Source: Albula goreensis (lineage: Eukaryota; Chordata; Actinopteri; Albuliformes; Albulidae). From it: a stretch of DNA of 64,000 bases. Below are positions 24,385 to 38,044 of this stretch, piece after piece. The notes under the pieces were generated by a model. It worked only from the letters and a program-made list of their open reading frames with translations, made no database searches and was not told where the DNA came from. How positions within the stretch are numbered: the stretch's first letter is position 1; every line of letters starts with the position of its first letter. A program made the position numbers and the translations under genes. The DNA lies in the NCBI GenBank assembly GCA_022829145.1, contig CM040746.1, positions 34,422,712 to 34,486,711 of the forward strand, read 5' to 3'.

Positions 24385-24735
24385 CATGACAACATAAGGA
24401 CACTTTATGACGAGAACAGGCCATTCGGCCCAACTAAGCTCGCCATTACAATTTAAAGAGTATCCAAAACAGCATCAAGTCTGGACTTAAACACAGCAAG
24501 GGTCTCTGCCTCAACTACATGACCGGGCAACCTATTCCATGTATTGATAACTCTTGCTGTAAAATAATACTTCCTAATATCAGTGCGGAACTTACTCTTA
24601 ACTAGTTTCCATTTATGTCCCCTTGTCCTCCAGACTGAGCTCACCTTAAAAAATGTATTGTAGTTAGCCTTGTTGAGTCCTTTTATAAATTTAAAAACCT
24701 CCATTAAATCACCCCTTAGTCTCCTGTTGCTGAGT
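24385..24735 (-). mobile_element. Non-LTR retrotransposon (LINE) 3'-end fragment
   Basis: The minus-strand frame at 24453-24704 contains FKFIKGLNKANYNTFFK, then RKYYFTARVINTWNRLPGHV and a closing VFKSRLDAVLDTL. This matches the C-terminal tail of LINE reverse-transcriptase proteins of the CR1/L2 type (pattern: lysine, Phe-Phe/Tyr, RVVN.WN.LP, FK..LD). About 83 codons remain and there is no RT catalytic motif, so it is a dead 5'-truncated copy. After the stop come CATTTAAAT-like and GGGCCGAATGGCCTG sequences of the 3' UTR. It sits inside a GT-rich minisatellite, splitting one of its units. Confidence 0.75.
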
Positions 24736-24895
24736 TTAAATACTGCCCTGTCACCCCAGTGTGTGTGTGTGTGTGTGTGTTAGCGTGGGTGGCTAATCCT
24801 GTTACTGTACGGAGCTCATGTGCTTGCACACACATATATGTGTGGAGCTGCACAGTGAATCACTAGCCCTGTCACTGTGGTGGGTTAGACCGTGT
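24736..24895. repeat. GT-rich minisatellite, right part
   Basis: After the LINE fragment, CCCTGTCACCCCAGTGTGTG continues the same unit type as on the left side. A further copy follows at 24847-24882 with CCCTGTCACTGTGGTG. The array is heavily diverged. Confidence 0.65.
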
Positions 24896-27800
24896 GTGGC
24901 TACATGCTTTATGTCTGTCATGTTTTTATTGGCCAAAGGTTATGGGCCCGTGAAACAATGCGATCTGTTTCATCAGCGCGTCATCCGAAAGATATGAGGA
25001 AATGGCGTACATCTTAAAAAACGACCGGCGCGCCGCACAGCTAGGGCTAACTTAATAAATAACTCAATAAAAATGATCTCCGTGGTGGCTCCAGAGGCGC
25101 GCAGCGGAAAAGCGGCCACGTGATCGCGGGAGGCGCTCAACAAAGGCAGGATGAAGGTGAAAAGGACAAGCGTTTGCAGCTTCAGTCCCTCTCTGGAGAA
25201 ATCAGCCTTGCTTTCCCGTTGGGTAATCTCCCTTTCATGCAAAACAGCTGATGCTGAGACTGGGGGTGTGGGGGAGTCAGGTAATTTTAATTATAGCCAC
25301 AGAGAAGACCCCGAGGAAAGGGTGAAGAATTATTCAAAATACAGTACAGGCTGTGCAAAAAAAAAGAAGAAAAAAAATGCTGTTATTGCAGGCCCTAGTA
25401 AGGAAGTAATATTGCATATAGACATTGCATCGTTTACTCAACAAACAAGTCTGTCCTCTTTCACTCAGCCGCTATGCTTTTGTTGTCTTGACTCATTTGC
25501 TTGCTGTAGTGTCAGCAGGCCCCTGGCCGAAACAAGACAGTCGCTTTTTCCCGGCGCCCAGCTCTTTCCCTCTCACCTTTTCGTCCCAGTGGACTTGCCA
25601 GACTAGCCTGTGAGTGTCGGAACATGGTGACGTGACAAGCAAGATCACATTTCCCCCGTTTTTCTGAGAAAGTAGCTCTTTTTTTTTTTTTTTTTGAGCA
25701 TGAGAGGGACGGGACAGGACACAGTCCTCTGGACAAGCAAAAGCCCATCTCAGTCTCTGAAGCACTGAAGTGTGTTAGAGTTTATGTAGCCTATCATCAT
25801 TGCCTAGTCCTGATCTTCTACAACACGATATGTCCCATGGTCATGACTGACAGCCAACACAGAGGCCGGATGCTTCCTTCCACTTTACCGGACCCCAAGC
25901 TAGACATTCGGCATTCAGAAGCCGAACAGGGGCCAAGACAGACAAATATCTGCCCAACATTGCCACTTCATTTACAATGACTTTCCCTTCATTTACTTCT
26001 TTTTAGGCATAAAATAAATTAAATAAATTTCAGATGTAACTTAAAAAAAAACTTCCCCTATGAATGGGATAGGACTGAACAACAGATGGAAGGGAGATTC
26101 ATTTCAATCTGAACTGAACAGTGAAAGAACTGTTAGGGTAAATGCAGATAAGAGAGACAGACTGAAAGAAATTGCGGGTTGTCTGTAGCCTTAATGCATA
26201 CACTGAGTGAACGAATCAACAGGACCATGCTCTTCCACATAGCTTCTGCTCCCTTTGGGAAGGAAAAATTCTCCTATGCGCTCTGTGGTCACATCAAAGT
26301 CTAATTTTAAATGAGATTCAATGTAAACAGCTTCACAAAATGCATTAGGGAACAATAAGATCATTCGCTCAATGCTGTACGTTTGTTACACATTCAGAAA
26401 TGACCAAGTGCCCTGTGTCTTGTAAATAATGCACATAGACTCATTAAGTGCAGCGCAAGGTCATGTACTAGAGATGGATTGAGTCTGACATGACTCTCGC
26501 TAGATGTCTTGTTCTGTTGACTCCTCAATTAGGGCGCGCTAAGTACAGTTTAATTTACAATGTGTCTGTAAAAGCTTAAAAAGGCAAAGGATTCTGGGTA
26601 GATGGGGGTGGTGTAATGGCCCTCTTGACCTTTCCCTGACTTCCTGTCCTCCGCCTGTTTTGAGAGACAGGGAGATACTGACACAATGCGCTACAGTTTG
26701 CGGCAGACAATACACAAGCTTGTGCAAAGCCCAACCTCCCAACGCGGCACAAAGGATCCATTAGAATTGCCATTTCATTATTAGATTGGGACACAAATGG
26801 TTTATTCAGAATTAATATGGGGAATTATGTCCACCAATGAGATAAGTGGCTTCAATTTTCTTTGCGGTCACAGGAAACTGGGGAAAGGGGGAATTCACGT
26901 AACTTGCTTGGGAAAAGTGTCCTTTTTCCATCTAATTTCTCCCTAACTAAGTTAACTGCGGATATTGGGCAGAATCGAATATCATGGTTATTCGTTTCCA
27001 CTCAGTCGACCCTGTTCAAGCCTGCGGCCTGCCAATGAATCACACCGTCTGACTCAGAGCAAGCTCAGAGATCGAGGCCTCTCACTCCTGCAGAAAAACA
27101 GAAAAACATCGTCTCAGGGAAAACATTCCCGGGCACTGGGCTTTACAGTGCGGCCCTGCAGCCCAAACCGTAACACCTGACGCACTCGCTGTGTTTCCCA
27201 GGTGTCTCGCACACCTCACCGCTCTGGAATGTTACGCTGTCGCTACACGTCACCTTCAACCACAGCAGTTGCGTCTGTTTATAGCGACGCCAAACCCCGG
27301 CGGATTGGCGTGACACCGTGCGTGTGCACAAGAGTGAGGGGGTGAGAGATTTAGGGAGACGCAAAAAGACAGATGAAGACAAGGAAAGAGAGAGACAGAG
27401 ACAGAGAAAGCTTAACACCACCTGAGCCAGTGAGTTACCACGGTGTGTTGTAGACCTGAATAAAAGATACTGAGACTTGTCTCTGGAAAATACTCTATAA
27501 TTGGAGGCTTTATAGTTTGTTGTTTTTTTGTACTCAGTCAGTTCCTCTGAGGGGAGGTGGTGGTTGGGGGCGGGGGGGGTTACGGTTAAAATATCTGACA
27601 AAGTTTTAACGCGACAATAGCATGAATAATTAATGCTGTGGTTTTCAGGTTTTCACCGGAGCGATTTGGGATGAGCTATTCTTGATATTTTTATTTCTTT
27701 TACTGCTGCAAAAAGGCTTCTGCTACTCCACGATACTCCAAAAACACAATGAACCCCACACTTCAAATACTCATAATAAAATACAACAAAGACCTATTTA

Positions 27801-28008
27801 TTAGGTTCTGAATAAGGATTATGATACTGTGCACAGTGGCAGCTTTTGAACCAACAGCATTTTGTTTTCTTGTTGATTTCCATCGCATCAGGCAGCAGGG
27901 CTGCTGTCCCGGCATTAGAGGAAGTAGCTCAAAGAGAGTCCTTGATGTGAAGACCAATTTAAAGGTTGATTTAGTCTACCACCACTCCTGGGCTCCCACT
28001 GTATATGA

Positions 28009-28109
28009 ATATGTATGTGTGTGTGCACAAGGACAGACGGACAGACAGACAGACAGACACACCCACACACACACACGCACACGCGCGCACACACGCCCAC
28101 ACACACGCA
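28009..28109. repeat. Compound GT / GACA / CA microsatellite
   Basis: A GT run, then GACAGACA tetranucleotides, then alternating CA and CG dinucleotides with CACGCGCGCACA. A simple repeat of alternating purine-pyrimidine type, capable of Z-DNA. Confidence 0.9.
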
Positions 28110-28414
28110 TGAAGGAATAAAGAGGCCATGAATAGGAGACTAAGACTGCTACTTCTACAAATCTTATTGATGTAATATGCTTTTGATTATTGCTTTTACT
28201 TGCATCAGACATTTCCACTCCAAAGCAGTGGTCCTTTGTATGTAATTCAATTACATAAACTGAGGGCGGGAGGCGTCCCATCGGGCCAGCTGGGTCTCAC
28301 CCACACCATGATCACCTCCCTCTTCTTCCTGCCCTCTCTGACTACAGTAACAGTTGTTCAGTTCCTCTTATGCTGGAGTTTTAGTATATATACATACAAA
28401 AAAAAATGCTGCGG

Positions 28415-28490
28415 ACATGATTGCAATTACAATTCAGAAATTTCACAGACTCTCTCATCCAGAGCGACTTGCAACAGGGGCATTTAAAGC
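28415..28490 (-). mobile_element. Decayed SINE/LINE-tail remnant
   Basis: CTCATCCAGAGCGACTTGCAAC is the core of the fish tail repeat (tail orientation minus). The surrounding ATTACAATTCAGAAATTTCA fits the decayed ATTTAGCAGAC part. No head is recognised. Confidence 0.5.
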
Positions 28491-29718
28491 AAGTTGGGTA
28501 ATACAACTACACAACCCCATCTTAGCAAGCAAGTAAAACCCTTAAGAACAGCTGCTACCAGAAGACACCGTGCCAGCAGGAATATAAGGGAATTTTGTTT
28601 TTTCGGATGCAGAGGAAAGAGATGTCCTCCACCTGTATTTCAGTGCTCAGGCTTTGAGGCCTACCGCAGCTCTGTCTGACTGAGCGGGACAGGATTTCTA
28701 TGGGCTGGTATCAACGGGAGCTAGACGGTATGATCTCTGGAGAGATGTCAAGCCTAACTGTCTAGGAACAGTTACCATAGCAGCGACAGACACGCCAGGA
28801 ACAGGCCAGATGCTTTGACACTTACAAGAAGCGGTTAGCAGGAGGGTCACGCTTTTGAACCACGCTTCCCCTGAGCACATCCTGTCGTTTGAATAACTGA
28901 TTTGAATGGTTGCCTTTACCTGAGACCCGCGTTTGCTGTGATTGGTTAGAAACTATTGAGTTACCTCCTGAAAAAAAAATATACATGGGGCAGCTTTATC
29001 ACCATGACCTACACTATTTTTCACCAGGCTTATAGCAAAAAGTTACTGCCCTGTTACCGGAGGCCATATGGGCTGCTGAGGGCCTGTGAGTCAGACCGCT
29101 GTCCCTCTGTAACCCCTCCCTCCTCCCTCACTGCAGCTGTGAGTAAGACACTCGGACAGGGAATGGGAAAGTTCCAGGGGTGGGTCCGGTCTGGATGGAA
29201 AAACAGGAGGGCTGGCAGTATCAGGGTGAGAGTGAACACCACTCCCCATACACACGACCCCCCCCCCCCAAACCCCTTAAACATAGTCCTGACCCCCTGT
29301 CAAGATAAGTCATTCACAGACCCTGATAATCCTGCACCATGGTCAAACCAATAAGTCTCCCTTTTCAGCTGTTTCAGGACTGATCCCGTGTGTCCCGAAG
29401 CTTATAATTCCTCCTCTACTTCTCAGACACATCGCTTCCACTGTCGGTATGAACTGTCGGCAGAACAACTCGTGGTTGGGTAATACAGATTCCTATTACC
29501 TCTCAAACCGTCTTGCAGACTTTGTTATCATTCTTTGTATCTGACAATATAGCCCCGATGCTGAAAAGCTTTCCCCTGTTATGGTTGAGATGAGCGACCC
29601 CGGTAAAATTCACACCCCACGGACAGTTTAACATAACTGAAAAGATCAAAGTGAAACAAAAATAAAAACATCACCTGTTTTCACTGGAGTGGAAAGGTTG
29701 ATTTTTAGGTTGAAAAGG

Positions 29719-29750
<32 letters not shown>

Positions 29751-29890
29751 ACAGCACTGTCCTAATTCGCTACTGGTTTCACGGTTTCGTTAGGAGCTCA
29801 GAGCGAAGATGTGGCCTAGTTGTCAAATCACAGGAGACGGCGATAGGCCGGAGATGCTCGGATGAGGCGGCTTTGCTTTGCTGGGAGGGA

Positions 29891-29920
<30 letters not shown>
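29891..29920. repeat. GT dinucleotide microsatellite
   Basis: About 14 GT units within intron 1. The open frames running through it are repeat artefacts. Confidence 0.95.
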
Positions 29921-29922
<2 letters not shown>

Positions 29923-30359
29923 TACACAGTACCAGAGGACTGGGTACTGTTACAGCGCCGTGTCAATGGGTTCCGGTGGCGAAAGCCAAGCAAATCCACT
30001 CATCCATTTAAACAGATGGAACACTTCGCGGTTGAGCCGAGATTGTGGCCAACACGTGCGCCTATGTTTGCGGTTCCTTTACGATCTGGCCCGGGACGAT
30101 CAGTTTGCTCCTTCGAATCAACCATCGACATGAAACTTCTGGAAAAAAATCAGAAAACTGCCCCCGAGCTTATTGTTCGTAACTCCCTGCTACAAGATCA
30201 CCGACCTTCAGCTGTGCAGAAAAGGTAACAACTTGAGAGATGAATTCAGTATAATGGCCAAGCGCTTCTTACTTATCGCCTAGTTACAAATGTAAGCGAA
30301 TGTTATATTTCAGCATTGTTGCTGGGAAACTGTGACCTTGGCGACTGTTGTTGGTATAT

Positions 30360-30440
30360 TACAATGCAGTCATTCAGCAGATGCTTTTAGCCAGATTGAC
30401 TGACAGCGTAAGAAGATATAAGTGCATTCACCTGCCATCA
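30360..30440 (-). mobile_element. Decayed SINE/LINE-tail remnant
   Basis: CATTCAGCAGATGCTTTTAGC followed by CAGATTGACTGACAGCGTAAG is a diverged copy of the fish tail repeat (CATTTAGCAGACGCTTTTATCC type). No head or target duplication was seen. Confidence 0.5.
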
Positions 30441-33400
30441 CCTACATTGCATTCCACTCTAGATAAGGCAGTTGATGAAAAATGTTAAATGAGAAACTGG
30501 AAAAAAAAAAACAAATGTAAGAACTGCTTTATATTGTAAATATATTAACTGCTGTGAAGCATAATGAACGTTTTTAGTGTTCATCCACACACATATATGC
30601 CCTCATCCACATTTTAAGAAGTGATGTAATATCTACTCTGATCATGATAAAATATTGTCATGAAATATTATTCGATAATTTCCATTTTGCTGTTGGGAAA
30701 TCTTTTATATTTGAAAAGCAGGCCTTGATCTGTGGTAGTGAAACATGCTGATCGCATGGTCTGGATCAGTCAAGCAGACAAAAGGGAAAGAGCATTTTAA
30801 CACTAAAACAGAGGTCTGTCTCTCAACTTGTGGAGCTGCTCTTGCTGGTCTGAGGCCTTGAAAGATCGCAAACACTTAAGCCAGTCTCTGAACTCATAGT
30901 CTGGGCTACTTAAACACTAATGCACAAGCCCGTCCCTGAACTGTTGGCCTGTGGCCTGAAAGATGGTTAAAGTGGACGCTGGTCCGTGAACTTGCGGATA
31001 TGGAGTTCACTTTGTGGGGCCCACGGGGAGTGGGTTGACCATCAGGACAGTGAGAAAAAAAAAAAAAAAAAAAAAAAAACCTCTCTGCTGGGTACAAAGG
31101 CCCACCGCTCAAATCACCCACTGCTGCCCACAATGGAGAGATTAGAGGGCTCCAGTCCTGCCTGAGAGGCCGGGGGTAATGGACACCTGGGTGTGGGGTC
31201 TCAGTGACACAGGGGGCCTGACTGATCAGATGATGTGCTGATGGAAGAGATGGGGGTGGATTGGGCAGGCAGGTTCAATGGGACACAGCACACAGTGCTT
31301 CCGGATTAGGGTGGTGGCAAACAAAATGCCATCACCTCACCCCCCACCACCCACCCCGGAACAGGAAAGTGCTATGACTAATCTCCCTGCCGAGTGACCT
31401 GGTGCTGATATATCAGACTGGAAGGCTGAGGAGGGAGGGGTGAGACACAGGCCTCCGTGGGCTTTGGGCCATTCAGGGACGGCTGTATTTATAGATGACC
31501 GGGATGGGTCGCCGAGAGATTCAGATGGCTGTTCGCACTTTCTGTCACTCGGGCGGGGGGTGGGTGTTTGCACCTGTGGCTCCGTGGGACCCCGCCGTGG
31601 CCCTGGGTGGGGGTACGAGGTGAGCGGGGAGTGGGGCGCTGGCGTGCGAATGTACACTGAACGACCCTGTGCGTCAAGTCATGTTCGCACTCGCTGTCGC
31701 ATAAGAGTCATAAAATGCTTTTAGGGACACAAGTAAAAAAATAAATAAATCAATAAGACAAAAAAAATTAAAAACCCCACACTGCTCACTGCTAGGAACC
31801 CCAGGCACTCCTCCATATATACTCTTCCACACAGCCTCACAGGGGCATGGGGACTCGCCGATTTTGGCTGAAGTGTTCCCCCTTCCCATGATACTGCTGA
31901 TTAAGAGGCAGGGCTGACTCACCGTGCGAGGTCCGCCGCCCCAAAGGCCTTTGCGTCTGCGCGTGGAACAAAGCGCACATTCACCACGTTCCAGCGCCCA
32001 CGGGCGCGGCATTGCGGAACCTCACCACAAATATGCTGCTCGCTAAATATAAAACCTTTAGTCACCCCCTCTACCCCACCCCCCCTCACCACCACCACCC
32101 CCCAAAAATAATACACTACATGGATTGGGAGTCCAAACGCTAAGCCTGGCGAGGCGCTGCGTGTATCGACTGGGTGAGATCCAAGATCAAGACAGTCCGG
32201 AGAAACCACTGTAAATATTTACGCTGGTAACGGCATGGATGGGCATGAAATATAAAATTATATCGGAATTACAACTATTCAATTCTGATGACTGTACGGC
32301 TATTTTTCGCCATTGACGGCAGCGGCTCTCCAATGGTAATTACCGGCTGCGGCTCACAGCTTGGCTGGAGGCCAACGCAAACAAGCGAGTCCCCATTACA
32401 GGCAGGCTGGTGAGGGAAATGGCCTTAGGAGGGGTGCCTCTCCAGCTCCCTCTCTCTCCTGCTCCCTCTCTCTTGCTCTCTCTCTCTTTCTATTCGCACA
32501 CCTCTGTTGTGGCGGACACGCCAGCGGTGCCGTGGAAAAAAAGCTTGTTCGCGGATCTGGCCTCTTACAGCACACTTGGCTCTCTGAGCCAATACAGTAT
32601 GCATGAGCTACTGCCCCTCACCATGATCAGAATGTATAAAAAAAAAGACATCATGCTGCATACTGCAACTTTGATTTCACCTCAGCTTGCTTGTGATGGA
32701 GACATCAGAATGCTAGCCATTTTTGTCTTCAGTCAACACAGAATATGTGGCAATATTTGTTGGTCATTATTGCATCGCTGACATCATTGTACAAAATGTG
32801 GAACATGTTGAAATCAACCACCGCTAAAACGTTTCATGATAATACTTTAGTCTTCAAACACTGACAGCAGACAAACTAATGATTAACATTTGCTTTTCAT
32901 TTTTCATCTCAAATATAGTAAAAAGTAAAAAGGAGTAGAAAGGCATTTTTTTTTACAGCTCTGATGACATTTATTGTGGACTCTCTGTGCGAAAGGCTAC
33001 AGCAGCTGATAGTGGTGTATAATTTCACTGAACCAAGAGTATGAAAGGGGACCGGCCTTACTGTTTCATTACCTATCACTATGCGAAGTCCAATCTCGCA
33101 CGAATACCAAAGAAAAAAGCCATTTAGTATTAAATTCAATTCTGATTTGAGGTGAATAAGGTCATCATACTGGAGATATTTTTCCTAACATTACCGTCTC
33201 CTTTACAGTATAGTTCAGTTCCGCTGGGGGTTGGCAACAGGTTAAACAGACCAGAGACGCATGTACATGGCCAGGGCTGAACTGTCAGTGCTCAGTCAGT
33301 GTTAGGAGAGTAATGCAGAGCCACAACCCTGCTGAGCAGGCCATGGCATCCGTTCCACGGACAGGGGTAAAAAAGGAGGAGCAGAACACAGAGCCAGGGG

Positions 33401-33499
33401 GTTATATGGGCACACTGATCATCATTAACTGTCCTTTTATTAATTCACCGGCAGGGTGGAAGCTGCAAGGTGGCAAAGCAACTGAGCTCTCAATACTGT

Positions 33500-33660
33500 C
33501 TGCTCAGAGGGAGAGAGAGAGAGACAGAGGAGAGAGAGAGAGACAGAGAGAGAGGGAGCGACAGAAGAGAGAGAGAGAGAGAGAGAGTGGAACAGAGTGA
33601 GTGTGACAGAGAGAGAGAGAGAGTGGAACAGAGTGAGTGTGACAGAGAGAGAGAGAGTGA
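33500..33660. repeat. GA microsatellite and 36-bp doublet
   Basis: GAGAGACAGAG-type purine repeats are followed by two copies of a unit beginning GAGTGGAACAGAGTGAGTGT. This leads directly into the 39-bp minisatellite. Confidence 0.85.
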
Positions 33661-34545
33661 CTGTGGATGGTCTTAGCAGTGTTTGATATCAGGGAGAGAC
33701 TGTGGATGGGCTTAGCAGAGAGAGAGTGACTGTGGATGGGCTTAGCAGTGTTTGATATCAGAGAGTGACTGTGGATGGGCTTAGCAGTGTTTGATATCAG
33801 AGAGTGACTGTGGATGGGCTTAGCAGTGTTTGATATCAGAGAGTGACTGTGGATGGGCTTAGCAGTGTTTGATATCAGAGAGTGACTGTGGATGGGCTTA
33901 GCAGTGTTTGATATCAGAGAGTGACTGTGGATGGGCTTAGCAGTGTTTGACAACAGAGAGTGACTGTGGATGGGCTTAGCAGTGTTTGATATCAGAGAGT
34001 GGCTGTGGATGGGCTTAGCAGTGTTTGATATCACAGAGAGACTGTGGATGGGCTTAGCAGTGTTTGATATCAGAGAGAGACTGTGGATGGGCTTAGCAGT
34101 GTTTGATAACAGAGTGACTGTGGATGGGTTTAGCAGTGTTTGATATCAGAGAGAGACTGTGGATGGGCTTAGCAGTGTTTGATATCAGAGAGTGACTGTG
34201 GATGGGCTTAGCAGTGTTTGATATCAGAGAGAGAGTGTGGATGGGCTTAGCAGTGTTTGATATCAGAGAGTGAGTGTGGATGGGCTTAGCAGTGTTTGAT
34301 AACAGAGAGTGACTGTGGATGGGCTTAGCAGTGTTTGATAACAGAGAGAGACTGTGGATGGGCTTAGCAGTGTTTGATATCAGAGAGTGACTGTGGATGG
34401 GCTTAGCAGTGTTTGATATCAGAGAGAGACTGTGGATGGGCTTAGCAGTGTTTGATATCAGAGAGTGAGTGTGGATGGGTTTAGCAGTGTTTGATATCAG
34501 AGAGAGACTGTGGATGGGCTTAGCCGTGTTTGATATCAGAATGGC
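33660..34545. repeat. 39-bp minisatellite, about 22 copies
   Basis: The unit is AGTGTTTGATATCAGAGAGT followed by GACTGTGGATGGGCTTAGC (39 bp). Copies are highly similar; common variants are GATAAC for GATATC, GAGAGAC for GAGTGAC, and GGGTTTAGC for GGGCTTAGC. Since 39 is 13 codons, the minus strand stays open as ISNTAKPIHSHSL repeated, giving two frames of 176 and 169 residues. There is no start context, splice evidence or known domain, so it is treated as non-coding DNA. High copy similarity suggests recent expansion and probable length polymorphism. Confidence 0.95.
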
Positions 34546-35464
34546 AGAAGACACAGTGGAGCTCAGCTTCCTGAGGACGTGCTTTAGTGCCTCGCAGTTC
34601 ATCCCCGAACGTGACAGTGGGGGGGGGGCGCTCTTGGCAGCGGAACCTCATGTTTGGGACGGACAGGAAGCAGGGAGAGCGGAGACAGGAAGGAGCATCG
34701 ATGACATTCCAGCCCCGGGGGGCCGGAAACAGACCCCCCGTTCCCCGTGCGCTGCGGGCTGACCCCGGGGCCTGCCGGACCTGAAATCAGCCGGCCTTTC
34801 CAAGAAACGGCGGTTTAAAAATGAAAACGGATGTCACATCGCGGCTTAGTAGAAAGAAAAACAACCCAGAAACCTGCCTGTTTGTTCCATGACTCTATAG
34901 TAGGGACAAGGCAGAAAAAAAAAAAAACGCGCTTTGCTTTCCATTTGTTTTTTAAGTCTTTATCTTTGGTACGACGGGGCCCAAACTCCCTGTCAAAGGG
35001 AAGCTGGATGCTTCTAGGACAGCTGCGCAGCTGTGCCATATCGCTTTGGAGCATAATCCCTCTGAAACTGCCACGCTGTGTCAAGTTCCTCTCCCCGTGA
35101 GTCTGAGGAGGCAGCAAGTAGTAATGAAACTATCATCGCTCACACACCCTACTTTCCGGCTTAGAATCAAGCCCGCGCTTCCCAAAAGCCTAAGACATTA
35201 AAAAATAATACAGGCTATACACTCTTTCATAACATGCCACCTGATATCAATATCATAAGACTGGAGGAAGGGCTTTGCAATCACTTTAAAACGCAATAAG
35301 AGAACGAGGTTATGCAGAAAAAAATAAAAAAATAAATAGAACTGCAACTGAACAGACCTAGCACATGGCATGTAAATCAGGTATCCTTCTCAGTGCTTGG
35401 GCCCACCAGGTTTTCTGGAAATGAGAGTGAAAGACAAAAGGGAAAATCGCTTTTGTCAGGATGA

Positions 35465-35560
35465 TTTCATTTACAATGCATTTACATTTCGGATTCAGCA
35501 CATGCTCTCATCCAGCCTGACTTGCATAAGTGCATGCAAAAAGGTTTAAGCAAAGAGCGG
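35465..35560 (-). mobile_element. Decayed SINE/LINE-tail remnant
   Basis: TTTACAATGCATTTACATTT followed by CAGCACATGCTCTCATCCAGCC and GACTTGCATAAGTGC fits a diverged copy of the fish tail repeat. Only the tail part is recognisable. Confidence 0.5.
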
Positions 35561-38044
35561 GGAAGAGTCAACTTATCAGTGTCACTGCCGACGGTAGCGT
35601 TCGTATCACAAACCCGAAATGTGGCATGAAGTGGTGCAGTCGGTAGAAGAGGAAGACTGAGAGCATATTGGAGAGGTATTAGATCATAAAAAAATCAAGC
35701 AGATGAGGTTTTATCGCACAGATGCTGCCAGATATTAGGGTGAGGACTATTCCCTGCTGACTCCATGGAACAGTCCTGCAGGGAAGCACTCGGTTTCCAG
35801 GCAGTTTCCAGACGCTCGGGGGTTTGGGGATGGGATTGGCTGTGTTTTCAGACAGCAGGTCCTGGTCGAATTGCCGCCGAGGGCCGTTCCGCTCAAAACT
35901 CCGAGGGGAACCTGTCGATGAGCACCTGAGGAGACTCTTGTGATGGGGTCAGGGATTCTGAGGGCCCTGAGCTTCTTTAGCAGTTCCGTGGCTACGCTGT
36001 CAGCCCTCATCGGGACCTGGAGCGAGTAGACGAGCCAGGACCTATTACGACGGGCCCTCAGCTCTTAACAAACAGTTCTGCTGCGCGAAGCAATGGCAAA
36101 TAGAAATGGACAGACACCCGATGGAAATCAACCAGGACCAGAACGCTCCCGGCTGACAGCCAGGTGGAGAGCTGGGAGCTGTGGGCCAGTCGCCGCTTGG
36201 TACATTCCACCGCAAAGCGCTGTTCAAACGAACAGCAGGGATGCTGAAATGTCATGCTTTGCATAATAAAGATACATGTTCCTACGACCGAGTGTTTCAC
36301 CTTTCCCTGTATCTGCATGAAGTGCTATTTTTTTTTTTTAAGGTACCACCTGGGTGTAGGCACATGAGAACAAGCTTTCCCACACATCACTAAAAACTCT
36401 GCACTGCAATTTCCACCTTAATAACTCTCAATCCTCGCTTCACCCCAATCCCTCTCATTGATCGCCCGGGTCCAATTTGTACAATTTACATATAAAGAGT
36501 CCCGCGCCTAGAGTGACATAATGGAGAAGCCTGCTGCTCTTGTCTGATTGTCCTGAGGTATTAAAATGGTGATGTGCCACTAATCGCAAACACTGGTGGG
36601 GTTCCCCAGTGCCCTGGCCAAACTGCCAACCCTGGTTCTCTGAACATGGGAAACTAATCACTCCCCTGTATGAATGGCCAAATAATCTTTTTTAATGCTC
36701 CATCTTAACTGTTATGCTGAGTGTTCCGGCACAAAATGGCTGCCGTTCATGGCACCCATGTAGACACTCTTCATCAATTGTGTTAGAGAAGAGCGTTGCC
36801 TAATGTTACGTATTTTGAGATGGTCAAATCTGCTACATTTCATACTGTACCATTTGATTATTATTATAAATATTTGTACTGGTAACAGTAGTGATAGGTG
36901 TAAATAAACTTTACTAGTACTACTAACAGTCGTACCAAACCTTCAACACTCACTCGAAAATCTGAGCTGGAAGAGTTTAAATGGCTTAAAAACTTACAGT
37001 GCAGTCAGTGAATTTAGTTCAACATTGATTGACACGGTAGCATTAACATGATAAGGTATGCCCCACAGCAATGTCTTAGTATCGACAGCAATCCGTCTAG
37101 TTCTCTGCCAAATTTAGAAGGGCGATGATGATGATGAGGAGGATGACGATGGTGGGGGAGGGCTTGGTGTTTACAGTCGACACACGCCTCAGCTACAGCG
37201 TCAGTGCTGCCTGGAATGATGCGCCAACCGCCACCTTGTCCCCCGTCCTCATTCACACAACCTGTCCTGCCCATTACTCCCAAATCACAAAGCTGAAACA
37301 CCGGTAATAAAACCCAGCTGTGCAAAGTGCGATAGTCTGCAGGGACCTGTGAGGTCAGATGTAATCGAGAGAACCCCACGATTCACGGGCGGCGCACAGG
37401 CAGCGGCAACCTAAAGAACTGTTTGCAACTTCTGTGGCCTCATCAATTTCACTGCGAGAGCGCGAAGTGGAGCTCTCACCCTTTAAAAAATAATCCCATA
37501 CACTGTCTGGTCGGATGCACTTTATCTTACAGTGCTAAATGGACTCCAGCTTGGCTATCTCCTATAAGCACCTTGCTTATAAGGCAGCAGATCGTGCGGT
37601 CAGGTCTCCAATGAATAAATCAGGTTCGGGGCTAAAGGAGAAGAAGTGAGGGTGTCTAAATTGCCCGATCGGCAGCCCCGATGTTCTCGTCTTTGAAATA
37701 GTAGCGGAGCGAGGAGGAGGCTGCCTGGCCTGCCCCAGTATCAGGCCGTAAATACTGAGCACTGGGTCCAAGCCTCGGACTCAGAGGAAGGAGCCCGCTT
37801 TCCTTAAGGAGCTTACAGAAAGAGGCCAAGATCCAGAACGTTCCGGAGTGTATAATCACCATATATTCTGCTGACACCAGTAACTTCAAAAAATATAGAT
37901 TAAACCACCTCTGCTCCATATCCACCGCCCCACCCCCATGCCCACACAGCGGAACATTTTGCCACCCTGAGCGCGGAGTCCAACGCGTTTGTGAAACCCA
38001 TGTTGTGCCATTTATCTATTTGCTGCTCTGCCAAGCGTAACCTG

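Noticed and set aside
24453..24704. 83-codon frame as a host gene
   Set aside because: It matches the C-terminal tail of LINE proteins and has no catalytic part; treated as a retrotransposon remnant.
33504..34602. Frames of 176 and 169 codons made of 13-residue repeats
   Set aside because: They are produced by the 39-bp minisatellite, whose period is a multiple of three. No conserved domain, no splice or start context.
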